A stretch of DNA of 64,000 nucleotides. Origin: Apostichopus japonicus. Its lineage: Eukaryota > Echinodermata > Holothuroidea > Aspidochirotida > Stichopodidae. Where the stretch lies: NCBI RefSeq assembly GCF_037975245.1, contig NC_092564.1:20435984-20499983 (forward strand). The letters are read 5' to 3'. The translations under genes were made by a program, and so were the position numbers. The notes beneath the pieces are model-generated. The model was not told the origin of the DNA, ran no database searches, and worked only from the letters and a program-made list of their open reading frames with translations. Position 1 is the stretch's first letter, and each line of letters begins with the position of its first letter. Shown here one piece after another: positions 10,202 to 22,700 of this stretch.

Positions 10202-13200
10202 CTATTTACTGGTCATATGGTACTCCTTCCTTAAACATATTAATGCATCTTGCTCGGAAACTGTACCCCATTCATTTGGGAGCTTTGCTGGCTTTACATT
10301 GTAAAAATTTGCAAAATCATTATTGAAAGTTTGCAATACCCACTTCCAGTAAATTATTGGAGCTTCCCCTGTAATTGGGGTAATATCCCAAGAAGGATAA
10401 TCCTCGGTATACTCCTTGTAAGGTCTATACTTCTTTGGTGGCCCTATGCGGCATCGATATCTACTGTTGGAGGCCACTAACATTGTGCATGGAGCGGATA
10501 CAAGTTCTCGTGACTTTTCGTTATGATATCCTGCTACACCCTGAGAGTAATGGAAGATAGCTTTGTGTTTATGTTCACCTCTGATTTGCAAATGGCAGGG
10601 TACTTTACAGAAAGGACAAACTTCCTTACACGTTCCTAAATGATCTAAGATATCCCGTGCCACATCCCGCATTTTTAAATAAAGCTGAGATGCTACTGAC
10701 AGATCACTTAGTTTGTCTATGTTCCATTCTTTAGTAATATCTGTTTTAAAGTACGAGCTGAACATTCTGCACAACATGTTGGTAAATTCAGCAATGTCAC
10801 TTAGATTGAAATCCTCAACAGAAAACTGTATGTTCATTCCATACTCTGAAATTTTGTCGTTTTTCAGAAATGTATTTGCCCATTCCCCAAATGTTGTTGT
10901 TTGTTCCCCTCCACGTACAGTCAATGTATGTTCAGTATTACGTAATGCAGATTGAACATAGCCCAGTATCTCATCGATTTTTCTATCAATTACGTTTCTC
11001 ACCCAATATTGAGACCGTGTTGTTATTTCAGTTAGAACCTTTTGGCTCAACCAATTGCTAACGAATTTATCACTGTCCCGTATAAAATCGTAATACAATA
11101 TTGGATCTTTCTTAAGACAGAGCTCTTCTAAAATTCTGCCAAGCATCCTCTGCTTATCATTATAACAATCTTCATCCCTCATTTTTGCTAAGAGTTTGAC
11201 ATTAAAGGCATTCAAAGTTACATTTCGCAAAACAGTAACACAATCAGAATATGATCTCTTTACAGCCGCTTCACTCTTAATGGTTTCATCAACAAAGCCT
11301 TTAAAGTCGTTTTTTAGACATTCCTTCTCACTTTCAAACATTCTTTGCAATGAATTGTGACTTTCATACTTCAGTTGACATTCTTTGCAAACTGCACATA
11401 CCTCGCTCTGGACTGTAATAAGGGTACGAACCACAAATTCACTATTGACATTGTTTTGCGTTAATGCAATGTACACGTCTTGTAATATAGTATCTACGCG
11501 ACTTCGTTGAAACGGTTTAACCTTGGCTTGGTTGATAAGATCAATTTTATGATGATGTACAATTGTAGATATTACAGCTTGAACTTTGTCCAGTCCGTCC
11601 TTAGATCCCGGCAAAACTTTTCCGAGCCATTTAGCAAAGTCTATCCCCTTCTTCCAAAGGTTATTCGGTTTGATCTTGTCACATTTTCCTTGCATCTCGT
11701 CATTGTACGCTTTGCTATGTTCTGTACCAAGCATTAGGTTTCTAAGACTGTTATCGCAATCCTTCTCGATAATTTCCTCAGTAATTTTGGATTTTTTTAA
11801 TCCTTTTTCAAGCTGTTTAACTTTTCTATTCCAAAGTACGTCGAAGTTCCTATCCAATTCCTCATGATTTTCCTTCCAATAGGAAGTGGATCTTGTGTGC
11901 TTTAATTTGTTTGCTGCTTCTTTAGCCGCAATTTTCAATTCTTCCTTTGCATTTCTGATGAAATTTGGCAATCCTTGTTTATCGGCCTCATTTTGTAAGT
12001 GTATCTCGGTGTTTTCTTTGATGCCTCTTTCAATATCTTTAGCAATTCCGATTGTTTCATTTTTGATACTTTCATGACGTCTTTTTACCTCTTCTTCGTC
12101 TGAATGCTCCTTTACGTATTCATCTATTTTCTTATTTACATCTTCGCATGTATTGGTTATTTCATTCTCCAACCTTCTGTAAAAGTCTTCTTTCGTAGTA
12201 TTTGTGATACTTCTACCATTATTAAGTTCCCATTGGAATATCTCAGTTCTCATTTTTCCAATAAGTTTATTATGCTTTAGTCGAAACCTTTGGTTACTGA
12301 GAGCATCGAAACTGTTTTGAAAACTGAAGACGAAATCTTCTGATTTCACTGCTTCCCATACATCTTCCAACCTACTGATAAACTTTGCCATTGTAAACTG
12401 AGGCGGGATTACCAATTGATTCACTGTTGGTTTGAAAATGGCATCTTTTAAAGCGTGAATTTTATCACTATAGCCAGGATTTGGAGGAGACATTAAACCC
12501 ATCCACAAGCATGGGAAAAACTGCAAGTCATCTTCCTCAGCTAAAGGAAATACATCTGAAAAATCATGAATGTGATCTACTTTTTCCTCAGCAGCAGCAA
12601 TACGAGTGACTTTGTTGAGAGCATCCTTTATTTTAGTCATGTTGGTTTTATTGTTAGCAGCAGCTGCTATGTCGCTCACTCTTTGCTGAATAATTCTGCA
12701 ATTAGAAACCAAATCTACTTTCTTCATTCTTATCAAAGCATGGACAGCTATTTGCAATATGCCAATCATATCTGGGCCAATAGTTTCTTGACCGATATTC
12801 AATAGGGTAAGGTCCCCAATGCACATGGCCAATGTAGCTATCGAATTGTCAAATGTGTGGTCGTTTAGAACAGTTCGATCTGGAGAATGCAAACCTTCAG
12901 TATCAATAATCAGAAGATACTTAAACCCAAGTTGTTCATGAAATGCTTCGTTCACTTCTAACAATTGTAAGTACAACCCTCTTGTGCATCTACCAGCACG
13001 TACCGGAAACCTGACCCCAAACATACTATTCAACAACGTTGACTTGCCACTACTCTGGATACCAATTATAGACAAAACAAATATTTTGGGGTCCTTAAGC
13101 TTATTTGCGAGGTTTTTTAAGACGCCTGATATCCATTTAATAGGAATGTAAGCATTTTCCCCATCTAAAAGTTCCAATGGATATCCTGCAAGCAGTAATT

Positions 13201-14947
13201 TTGATGCCATGTGAACCAGTAATTCATTTCGGTTGCGAATATTTGTATCTTCCAGGCTTGCTTCATACCAATGGCCTAACTCACGAATAAAGTGTTCGCA
13301 ACTTATGTTTTTCGCATCAACTTGTTCGCTTTCTTTTAAGAGCTGCTTTTGTAACTCTTTTATTTCAGTTTGTAGTTTACTGTGTTCACTGGTCGAAGCT
13401 TGCCTCATGGCAGACTTTGTTTTTTGCAATGAGGTATTCAACTCGTCGATTCTCTTAACTAATGGAGGAATTTCACGGGCGACCTTCAATTCGATGTGTG
13501 TTTGAAAAAAGGACATGAAGTAATGCAAGAGATCATTTTCGTCAAACATAGCTGTTTGTAAGCTTTCAAAGAAAACTTTCATTTTTGAAGATAAACCTTT
13601 TTCTCTTTGTATTCGCCTCATTGCATTTTTAGTGTTTTCCTTTGCTTCAAACTGATGAGCAACAGTTTGTTCCCCAACACACAAAGGTTTTTTATCAGCT
13701 TCTACCCATTTGACCCATTCGTCTTGTAATTGTAAATATGAATTTTTCACTTCCTCAATGGATTCGGGTATCGGAAAGGAGGATTGCATCAGTTGTTTTG
13801 CTTTGTTATAAGAATCGTTGTCACAATCCACGGTTATATCATTAAAACAACTGGTTCGCCAGTCTTCAATTGAACGGTAATCCTTACGATGTGTGTAATT
13901 GCAGTATTTTACAATCTTCTCGCAAATGATTTTTGAAAGTTCTGTTACATTACGTTCTACCCCGAAACCAACACTATCATCGTTTCCATCGATTTTGAGT
14001 GTCTTACGCTCACTGTTGAGCTGTTGCTTACGTTTTTGCCTGCCCTTGTTTTGTTTGTGTACAATCAAATGTATCACGAAAACCTTTTTGAATCTTTTCT
14101 TTGTATCATCAATTGCTGTTTTGTAGCATTCCAATTTGTCTCTATCTACAAATAGGAATATAGCATTAGCTATTCTGCACACAAACTCACTTTCGGCAGT
14201 AAATTCTTTGGAATCACCTCTCAGATTCAACAATAATGTAACTTCTTTCAACAATTCTTCTTTTCTGCCGTACATTGGCAGATACCATTGAGCTTCTACA
14301 GATCCACAACAATGGTAAACTTTCTCTCTTTCATCTTCATAAGACAGAAAATATCGAAACGTTTCATTACCTTGAGCTCTACCAATGACATTATTTATTA
14401 CAGACGTTTTGGAGATTGAAATATCACCAAATCTTATGAATGCAGTGGTAAATACGGGTTCACTAACCATACGTTTCTCTGGAGCAAGAGATGTTTCATT
14501 TTCTTTCCATTTTTTTACTACACGATTTAGTGCCCAAGTAAGCAGCTCTGGTTTCGCATCATCTCTTACCCCAGGTAATAAAACTGGCACGGCAAGTTGA
14601 CAAGATGCAAATTTCTCCAGCAACTGCTGTCTTAAATGATTATCGGAACAATGAAGTATTGCATATATGAAATCTCTTGCACTTCCTTCTATGTGAAGAT
14701 TCTCTTTCCATGTAATCCTACTGTCTAGTGAGGTTAGCTTGCTGATAAACAGAAAAGGTAAATCTTTTGTTTCAATTTGTGAATCGTCGCTTGGGATCAG
14801 CCGTACCTCTGTGGCCGCTTTCAGGGTGAGCTTCCGTGGGTAATAGTTCTTTAGACCAACCTCTTCCAAGTATTCCAGAAAATCTTCTTCAGTTTCTTTA
14901 TCTATCGAATATAAGAGTATACATAAGTTGATCTCAAAGCCAATCAA
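10202..14947 (-). CDS. Interferon-inducible very large GTPase (VLIG/GVIN class)
   Basis: One uninterrupted 1581-codon frame. The N-terminal part (YLEEVGLKNYYPRKLTL near residue 25) matches the conserved VLIG/URGCP opening. A dynamin-superfamily G domain follows: P-loop GIQSSGKST at 629-637, and the switch motif DTEG at 682-685. Next come long charged helical, coiled-coil-like stretches. The C-terminal Cys/His-rich region (CPFCKVPC, then EHKHKA, around 1440-1460) is the usual VLIG tail. VLIGs are cytosolic and nuclear GTPases induced by interferon in vertebrates; their biochemical role is poorly defined. A single giant coding exon is normal for the family. The start is uncertain. The first ATG gives MIGFEINLCILLYS, but a possible acceptor (TTCGATAG) at 14902-14907 would start the exon at 14901 in phase 1, with earlier exons not seen. 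Length is below the ~2400 aa of vertebrate GVIN1. Confidence 0.93.
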   Translation of the reverse strand: MIGFEINLCILLYSIDKETEEDFLEYLEEVGLKNYYPRKLTLKAATEVRLIPSDDSQIETKDLPFLFISKLTSLDSRITWKENLHIEGSARDFIYAILHCSDNHLRQQLLEKFASCQLAVPVLLPGVRDDAKPELLTWALNRVVKKWKENETSLAPEKRMVSEPVFTTAFIRFGDISISKTSVINNVIGRAQGNETFRYFLSYEDEREKVYHCCGSVEAQWYLPMYGRKEELLKEVTLLLNLRGDSKEFTAESEFVCRIANAIFLFVDRDKLECYKTAIDDTKKRFKKVFVIHLIVHKQNKGRQKRKQQLNSERKTLKIDGNDDSVGFGVERNVTELSKIICEKIVKYCNYTHRKDYRSIEDWRTSCFNDITVDCDNDSYNKAKQLMQSSFPIPESIEEVKNSYLQLQDEWVKWVEADKKPLCVGEQTVAHQFEAKENTKNAMRRIQREKGLSSKMKVFFESLQTAMFDENDLLHYFMSFFQTHIELKVAREIPPLVKRIDELNTSLQKTKSAMRQASTSEHSKLQTEIKELQKQLLKESEQVDAKNISCEHFIRELGHWYEASLEDTNIRNRNELLVHMASKLLLAGYPLELLDGENAYIPIKWISGVLKNLANKLKDPKIFVLSIIGIQSSGKSTLLNSMFGVRFPVRAGRCTRGLYLQLLEVNEAFHEQLGFKYLLIIDTEGLHSPDRTVLNDHTFDNSIATLAMCIGDLTLLNIGQETIGPDMIGILQIAVHALIRMKKVDLVSNCRIIQQRVSDIAAAANNKTNMTKIKDALNKVTRIAAAEEKVDHIHDFSDVFPLAEEDDLQFFPCLWMGLMSPPNPGYSDKIHALKDAIFKPTVNQLVIPPQFTMAKFISRLEDVWEAVKSEDFVFSFQNSFDALSNQRFRLKHNKLIGKMRTEIFQWELNNGRSITNTTKEDFYRRLENEITNTCEDVNKKIDEYVKEHSDEEEVKRRHESIKNETIGIAKDIERGIKENTEIHLQNEADKQGLPNFIRNAKEELKIAAKEAANKLKHTRSTSYWKENHEELDRNFDVLWNRKVKQLEKGLKKSKITEEIIEKDCDNSLRNLMLGTEHSKAYNDEMQGKCDKIKPNNLWKKGIDFAKWLGKVLPGSKDGLDKVQAVISTIVHHHKIDLINQAKVKPFQRSRVDTILQDVYIALTQNNVNSEFVVRTLITVQSEVCAVCKECQLKYESHNSLQRMFESEKECLKNDFKGFVDETIKSEAAVKRSYSDCVTVLRNVTLNAFNVKLLAKMRDEDCYNDKQRMLGRILEELCLKKDPILYYDFIRDSDKFVSNWLSQKVLTEITTRSQYWVRNVIDRKIDEILGYVQSALRNTEHTLTVRGGEQTTTFGEWANTFLKNDKISEYGMNIQFSVEDFNLSDIAEFTNMLCRMFSSYFKTDITKEWNIDKLSDLSVASQLYLKMRDVARDILDHLGTCKEVCPFCKVPCHLQIRGEHKHKAIFHYSQGVAGYHNEKSRELVSAPCTMLVASNSRYRCRIGPPKKYRPYKEYTEDYPSWDITPITGEAPIIYWKWVLQTFNNDFANFYNVKPAKLPNEWGTVSEQDALICLRKEYHMTSK

Positions 14948-15030
14948 TAAAATTTGAAACGATACATCTACAATTTACAATTGTAATGTGTGTCTCTATC
15001 TGGAAATATACCAACATTTGAAGTAACTCG

Positions 15031-15045
15031 TATATAAACGAAACT
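15031..15045 (-). promoter_or_regulatory. Possible TATA and interferon-type half-site upstream of the GTPase
   Basis: On the minus strand this reads AGTTTCGTTTATATA: an AGTTTC half-site of the interferon-stimulated element joined to a TATA-like stretch, 84 bases upstream of the first ATG. Only one half-site is present and the second is not at the usual spacing. It is a weak candidate. Confidence 0.2.
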
Positions 15046-15049
15046 AATA

Positions 15050-17393
15050 ACGATGTTGCTGGTCAGGAATGACTTTCCGACTAAGTATTGCTACATTTAT
15101 TCTCGGAACAGTTCTTGCAGCAGCGAGAAACGAGTGGAAGTGATGGAGAACGTCACTGTCAACTAACCTTACGCCTAGTGAGTACAAGCACCTTATTATC
15201 TTATTACCGACAGGGAATGACAGGCAAAGGGAGCAGTAAAAAACCCCGATACTCATAGCTAGTACAGTAACTACTCTTCATGTTCCACAACCGTGCATCA
15301 GTAACTACTGTGCTGTGTTCGTTACACGGTAACATGTGTTACAGGTGGCATAGTAATGACTGCAAAGCTGTTACACGTTCACATGGAAGACAAAGAACTG
15401 CGCGACTGGACAAGGTGTCTATGAGTATTTGACGTGGTACACTTTATTAAGGCTGCTGTAGTAGCTATGAGTATCGGGTGTAAAAACAGAGCATAAAATA
15501 TTGAATGGACTAATCCGAGACTGAACGTCATGTATAGAAAATACCAACTACTATACGTTTGATGGTATGACCATGCAAAATGTCGATCTAACAATTGATG
15601 AACAGAGAAGTTTACCCTCTTTCATGCGTCTAAAAGTTAACTATGCAGTTGATCACCAGAAGGAGTATAATGATGAAGCTCACGAGTATGGAAAGGGAAA
15701 TTATTTCAACACTGAACAATATGAGACCTTTAAGAGATAAGTTGCTAATTATATCTCCGCTTGTTATTTATTCTGGTGCTCTCATGATTTGATGAAAGCT
15801 AAATAATTTCTTGCCTACAAAGGTTTAGCTATCGGAATTTAATTCTCGTACACTAAACCTCCCTTTTAATTTGTTCAGCAGTTCCATTTTTTTAAATCCT
15901 TTGTAATTGCTGTTCTAAATTTTTACTTTCTAAATCACTGTTTTATTAGCCATCTTGATTGAACCATTTTCTAGTAAGGTTGGTTTTCTTATACTATTTC
16001 TCTTTATCCTTTTTTATTGGTTTAGTGTTTATACATTTATAAGTATCCTCTAATTATCGTTCCTCTATCGGGTTTTGTGTATTATTGTGTAGGCAGTTTA
16101 GTGTAAACCGTCCCTTGTTTGATATTCATATACCTGCCAGGTTTACCTATCTATAATTTGATAAAGTATATATCGTATTTTGCTGATAATGGTTGAAATA
16201 AAATTACCCAAAGCCCCCCCCCCCCCCGAATAAAAAAGGTAACAAAGTAATAATAATAAATAAGCAAACAAACTACTACTTATAATTTGGCATAATGCTG
16301 TGAAACGACTACACAGTTGACGGAGCGATAAATCAGGTTTATGCTTCAGCAATATCAGTTAGCGTTGGACTATAAGAATGCCTTGCGACGGCATTATCAC
16401 TAGTGGCGTAGAATGCGTGCCTTAAACCTCTTCAATTACACTGAGCTGAAAAATTGTTTCTTTTCCTTTTTTTTCAGAGTCAGTCAAAGTTCTAAGAATT
16501 ATCTTTGTTCCTTTTGAAACCTTCCCTATACTTTTGATATTTTAGTGTGGTAGTCTACAGTTTGGTCGAGCTTCTAAGTAGGGATTGCTGACAGCTTTCT
16601 CCAAAGATCTTGTACTGTTGTGTGTGTGTCAGACGGAGAGGGGGACAGTATTATTTTCATACTACATGTACGTGGGATATATTACAAGTAGCTGTAGCCT
16701 AAATGTCGCGCATCGCCTTACCGGGAGATTCTTGTTCCGACTCACTGGTGCTGTTCTCTTTATTTTCGGTCATCTGAAATGAAGGGATAAGGAGGAAAAG
16801 GCATGTTCAAATCAAGTTATTTACAAAATAACGTCTCCATTACTCCCGGGAATATCCAGACGCCCGAGTCCATCATTGTCTCAGAACCTTCGCTTCTAAT
16901 TAAAAACGTTTTAACATGATTGCATTTTATCCAAACTGTCAAGACGGATGTAGTGAAGAAACCTCTTTGGCGAGCAGATGTGTCTATATTGATATCAATT
17001 TTTAGGTTAGTTTAACATAACATTAAAGTAGCCTCTTGGTCCTCAAGTTTACCTACAGTTTATTACTCAACATAAAACTAGGATTGAGCCTCAGAGACGC
17101 CCCCAGGCAGATGATGGTTCACTATACAAAACTTCATATATTAGTCAATCTTAACAAGAGAGACATTTTTTTTGTAAGAGTGGCTTTCAATGAAGCTGAC
17201 ACTGACCGATATTGCTACTTAGAAAGGCTAACTTGTACCGTGGCAATTCTATGACATTGAGATAGCTATAATAAAATGAATGACCAAGCAGATTATAATA
17301 ATACAAACAATTCCCCGTTTTAAATATTAAAATCTATTCCTGTAATTATAAGCTGGTGTTATCATCAATATAACTTAACGGATCACTCCAGAC
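15050..17393. other. Intergenic; nothing recognised
   Basis: I see no coding exon, RNA or complete element. A short C-run lies at about 16205-16218. Confidence 0.5.
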
Positions 17394-17763
17394 CAGGGTT
17401 TCCCTAACTTTGTCCCCCATGAACACCCTGTGGATGTCAGAGTTATCCACGAACTCCCAACTTTTAGAGACACGATCTGAGTCATTATTAAACTACAATA
17501 CGCATAAAACAGGATGTGTCTGTTTCATAATTCAGTTATTTATCACATGCACGGTAAGGTACTACTATGGCAACATATGCGTATGGAACGCGAAAAAAGT
17601 TTGTCGATAGGTACGACTTCTGTACATTACTAAATTATATGATATGTCAGATTTTAGTTCAACAAAAGGTACTCTAGTTTTGAATTTCAGAAACGTCTCA
17701 CACACCCCTGGGATGGACTCACGCACCCCTGGAGATTCATGCACCCCAGTTAGGGAACCCCTG
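17394..17763. mobile_element. hAT-type MITE, 370 bp
   Basis: The left end is CAGGGTTTCCCTAACT. The right end is the complement of CAGGGGTTCCCTAACT. The flanks CTCCAGAC (17386-17393) and CTCTAAAC (17764-17771) match at 6 of 8 bases, as expected for an old 8-bp hAT target duplication. No coding capacity. Confidence 0.7.
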
Positions 17764-18542
17764 CTCTAAACAGCACATTTTTAAATGGAATATTTTTTGC
17801 ACAGTACCATTTATATTGAAATTACGTGCAGCTATAACAATCTGAAACAATTTTTTTCAATTCCCCAGTTCATACAACGTTAGGAGGAAATGATAATGTA
17901 CTGATCGGAATGTTTTTACACTCTTGACAATAGTTGCAGATAATGTTATCGAATACCGTAACCAAGGGCGGCGGAACGGGGGGGGGGGGCACAGGGGGCA
18001 CGTGCCCCCACTTTTCCTCAGGTTAAAAATGTGCCTTTTTTTCTACATAAAAATTGTACCCTTGATCACCTTATTAGGTCAGCGATATTTCAGTAAGAGA
18101 TCTAATCCTAATTTAGAACTATCAGGGGCGTAGCCAGTATGTAGCACTGTAGGCCCGGGCCTATCGTTGATTAACAAACTTTATATGTATAGAGCTGCAG
18201 CACTTTGTTGCCTGTTGTTGTCACGATCGGCGTTCCAAGTTCCAAAACAGCCTTTTCGATAAACATTAACTAGCTATATATATACAGTTGTATCAAAGAC
18301 AATTACTGGCTATAGTTGCAACCAAGGGCGGCGGAATCGGGGGGGGGGGCACAGGGGCACGTGCCCCCACTTTTCCTCAGGTTAAAAATGTGCCCTTTTT
18401 CTACATAAAAAATGTACTCTTGATCACCTTATTAGGTCAGCGATATTTCAGTAAGAGATCTAATCCTAATTTATATAGAACTATTAATGAATTTCTGTGG
18501 GTCAAACTCAAAGCTACATCGAATGGAAAATATTGTTAGTAT

Positions 18543-18845
18543 CTCTCCTGTCTGACCACAGTGACATTCGCCTGGCTATTCCTGGCTATTCCGAATGTTC
18601 TCTGCCTCATATACCCCTACTGGCACCAATGAGCGCAGCCTCCGCGGAGAGATCCTTCTCCGTACAACGCCGGATAAAGACATACTTGCGGAGCACAATT
18701 GGTGAAAACGGTATAATAATATGCAAATGCTTCATATCCATAAAGCAAGAACGGACGGATTAGTTTTACGGGACATCGCTACAGTTTACAGAGCGAAACC
18801 CACGTCGAATGAAATATTTCGGGAAGTTTTAAATGTTTACTACCA
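18543..18845 (+). pseudogene. hAT transposase C-terminal (dimerisation) fragment
   Basis: The frame contains SAASAERSFSVQRRIKTYLR followed by ST, the hallmark of the hAT C-terminal dimerisation domain. The frame shifts near 18700-18720 and continues in the next frame with LHIHKARTDGLVLRDIATVY. The N-terminal zinc finger and most of the catalytic domain are missing. It cannot encode an active transposase. Confidence 0.75.
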
Positions 18846-18858
18846 CAAGGTTTGTAAC

Positions 18859-19242
18859 CAGTGGCGGAGCGTCCATACAGTCAGGGGGGATGCCCCCAAC
18901 GGACTCAAATGGACTGCTTGTGCCCTTTTCAGCTTTTTACCACTTTTCACTTATTCGCGATTATTGACTTTTTAATTGCGCTCTCATCTACCTATTGACA
19001 TTTGTCACATTTTATTGGTGTAATTTTCTGACAAAATGGCGATGATTCCTATTTATTCTTCGTTTATCTGCAATTAGCAAGGCCCGGAAAGGGTCATTTC
19101 CGGCGATCTAGGGAGTATCTTGACTCATGAAATTTCTGTACGCTTCGCGCCAACCTGTGGTGGCGCTCCGCTTAGATAGTGTCGAAAGCGCCCCCATAGA
19201 CCATTCTCGATCCCCAGATCAATACCCCTAGCTCCGCAACTG
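18859..19242. mobile_element. hAT-type MITE inserted in the larger hAT element
   Basis: The ends are CAGTGGCGGAGCG and TAGCTCCGCAACTG. The flanks TTTGTAAC and CTTCTAAC match at 6 of 8 bases. It belongs to the same family as the 375-bp element at 60706-61080 (shared GACTCAAATGGACTGCT, TACCTATTGACATTTGTCAC and CCAACCTGTGGTGGCGCTC). Confidence 0.75.
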
Positions 19243-19741
19243 CTTCTAACATTCTGCCGGTGAGTGCCATTATGCATATTCAATTTAAAAAAAAATGCAT
19301 TTCCAAAAGTGCATTGCTATATTATATTGTAACTCTTTAATAAGCAGAAGCCATTTATAGCCTACTATGAATAATGAGTATAGTTTTAATATCCCATAAC
19401 CTACCCCATCCTTTCGTATTTTGACATATTTCATTTGCTTTCATGCATGTATCGATCGCGTGTGCACTTTATAATGATTTCACCTCATTTTGTCTCGAAA
19501 GAAAACTTGTTCCTTGTTTCCCAATTTGCACATTGGATATTGCAGTGCTAGTATGCATTTTTTCCTTGAAGGGGGGGGGGGGGGGGCTTGATGGAGTGAT
19601 GTGTATACGCAATAAGATAATACAATAAGAGATATAAAGGTACTCAATATCAGGCTGCATCAGTCCAATCAAATTTCTGCAAAGTGCCCTTTGACGTCGG
19701 TGCCCCCCCCCCCCCGATTAAAAGTGCTTCCGCCGCCCTTG

Positions 19742-22700
19742 AACGTAACCAACAATGAAGAATGACTTATCGTTGCAATATTTTATTCACATGATTATAT
19801 ACTACAGAGGATAATAAAAATGTACCTCATCAATATTTCGCTGGGTAGTCTTGCTAGTAGCAGCGTCTTTCAGATCAACTTCATCTGGGCTCTCTGTCTC
19901 CATCATGCTTTTGTTTCTCCCTTCTTTCTTCCATACACGTCCTCCTTTAAATATCAAAAAAAGCGGAATGACTCAGGTAAATTCTTCCGAATTGAACGAC
20001 TTAAAATGCATGAAGATTCAGATGATATATTAGCTATGGGAATAAAGTGTTTATTCAAAGTGATATACATAACCTTACTAGGATAACGCTGTTGTAATCT
20101 GTTCCTAATAATGCGATCAGCACGTCATTAAGTTAGTTGTGTTACCAACATAATGTGCAGTTCCTTTGTCAAACGCAAGGCAACACCCAGCTCGTCCATT
20201 ATTGTATGGCTATGCTGCGTAAAAAAAGGTGCAGTCGAACGCGCAGTTTAGCGGAATGAAATACCTTCTAGACCGTCCGAGAGACATTACGTCATTGAAA
20301 GCTCATCCAATCACAGAGTGATCATGAGTGTTACTCACGAAAACCTATATCATTGGTCTGTTTGCGAAAACTTTTGAGCCTGTTCGCAGATATTAGTTGT
20401 CCTGCCGCGAAGGGTGTTATTGACATATAAAGCTTTGTTTATTAAGTGGTTCATAAAAAAAAATTGAGTAACATTTAACAGAAACTTCATTCACTCGTTT
20501 GGCAAATTACTAGAACTACCATTATTTAGTAACTTGGTCCGAGTGTTGTAAAGCGCTATTTGGGGACCTGGAGGGGGACCTTTTGTAGGACAAGCCACAA
20601 TAAACCGTCCAAGTTGTTTAACTTCAATATATTCCACAAATTAACCGACAACACGCACGAACCAAGATGAACATGCAGCATACAAAAGGATACAAATACA
20701 AGGAGCAGTAACGGAACAGCACCTAAACAAGATAAAATGAACATCAATAAACAATGTGCTTCCTTGCAATTAACCTAACTATCAGTTACCCACCAACACT
20801 CTGCAATTCAAAAGAAATAGCAACCAATCTTCAAGTGAAATATTACCCCAACACACCATATTGCTTTAGAACCACACCATTGTAACGTTTGATGCTTTTG
20901 AAGTTTTTTGACTATCCGAAGCAATTATGATATACCCAATTGACTGAGTGGAAACATAATAAAATAATTAAACAGAACGCAGCAGATCACAAACGCTTCA
21001 CTCACATCCTAACAGTCACAAGCAGAGCACAAAAGAACCTATATCCGACTTGATCATACCCCCTCAATATATACCCAATAAATATGAATGACAGGTTTTG
21101 ATGAATACAAATATGAATAACAAATCAATTAACAACTCTTCCTTCCATTTAATCATCTGTCATCACCAGAACTATCTTTGAATACAAGTTATACCTTCAT
21201 TTCACTTGCATGAGTTCACATGAAATTCTCTACACACAAATTTTATCTGCACTGCAAACTGCTTTAAGGCAATGCTTGAATGATGGGTACCAATGAGTAA
21301 CCCCTTATTTACAATGAATGTAAACGAGTTAACAGTTAACTGACGTCAAAAATAAAAATACATCAGAATATGACCTGATATGATACTCCCAACTCAATGG
21401 ACCGCAAACTACTTTAATGTTGGTACATTATAATGAGTCGCTTTGTCTACCAACCCTCTGCACCATCAAGAACCTACCAATAAATTAAATAATAACCAAC
21501 AGTTGTACTAGCTATTTACACCAAACACAACCAGACACCAACCTGCAGTTTGTCAAAAGTAACAGGCTGTGTTGAAAACCTGACACAAATATTTACATGT
21601 GTAAAAGTAAGTTGGCCTGACGTTTCGATCCTAGCAAGATCTTCTTCAAAGGCTAATTGAAGGCTGAATGACAAGTAACAGTAACAGAAGCGACAAAAAC
21701 ACCCACAGAATACAGGCAGGTTAATGAGCATGGTGAACACATGGAGATAGATGTAAGGGGATTAGTATACAAGGGATGGAGAGAATTTGGCGCCAATACT
21801 GATGATCTTAAAGTTTAAATTTACAAATCTACTCCATTTCTGCGGTTAATTTTTAGGTAATTTTTAATGGTAATCATTTTAGGAAATGGCAAATTTTGGA
21901 GTATGTGTAGTTTGACCTCTTTAACAATTACCAAATTTATTGTATGCTTGGAACATCATGGAATCAGCACATTCTGAAATTTTAGTTGCATTGCTTCAAA
22001 CTTGGCCGATTTATCCCACTTTAATATTCTGCAATTTGTCGCTATTGTGGCATTTTCTTGATTTTTGAGGTCAGATTTCTCAGCAATAAACATCCTACTA
22101 CCTTTCTATGACAGAAGCCTATGGACTCTACCCCAGTATAAGCTATAAATGCATTGTCTTGTGGAGTTTTATCAAGTTAAAAATGTCAAAATATTCACTT
22201 TTTGTATTGTTTGCGAAATAAATGTGATATTTTAGTGATTAATTGCTCCTGAACTATTGCTGCAGGAATATACTTGATTCTTTCAGAGGTTAAGATGTCT
22301 AGTCCACACAATACAACATAAACGATTACAACGCTTCCCGGCAGTATATTTGCTCATTGTGCAGCTTTTAAGTTGCTATTCCATATTGCGATTTCAGCAT
22401 GAGGAAGGTGTTTTGATGCCAATTTGTTACCAATGTAATTATGTAACCATGTGAGAGCGGTGAATTTATTTTACTTTAATTATCAATATGATTTTCGGGG
22501 TTCCAGCTTCTCTCAATATTAATTTATGAGGTTATAAAGGTGTATTGTACAAAAGAGGTAGTCTTTGACATCCAATATCGCAAAACCCGTCATGTTGAAC
22601 AAATCTGATTAGTTTTTTTCTAAAACAGATATGGTACCACCTTGTTTGTACCAAATAAATCAGGAGGATGTTTTGCCTTATTTGTAAAAAAAAAACATCC

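Larger units (their letters stand above)
17963..19741 (+). mobile_element. Nested hAT element with decayed transposase
   Basis: The ends are CAAGGGCGGCGGAA and its exact complement TTCCGCCGCCCTTG. The flanks ACCGTAAC (17955-17962) and AACGTAAC (19742-19749) match at 7 of 8 bases. The first ~160 bp are repeated at 18323-18480, so the left end is present twice. Between the two, at 18124, sits another hAT-like end (CAGGGGCGTAGCCAG). A transposase fragment lies at about 18543-18845, and a separate element is inserted at 18859-19242. Confidence 0.75.

Noticed and set aside
13233-13505. Plus-strand frames across the GTPase exon
   Set aside because: They are antisense shadows of the 1581-codon frame.
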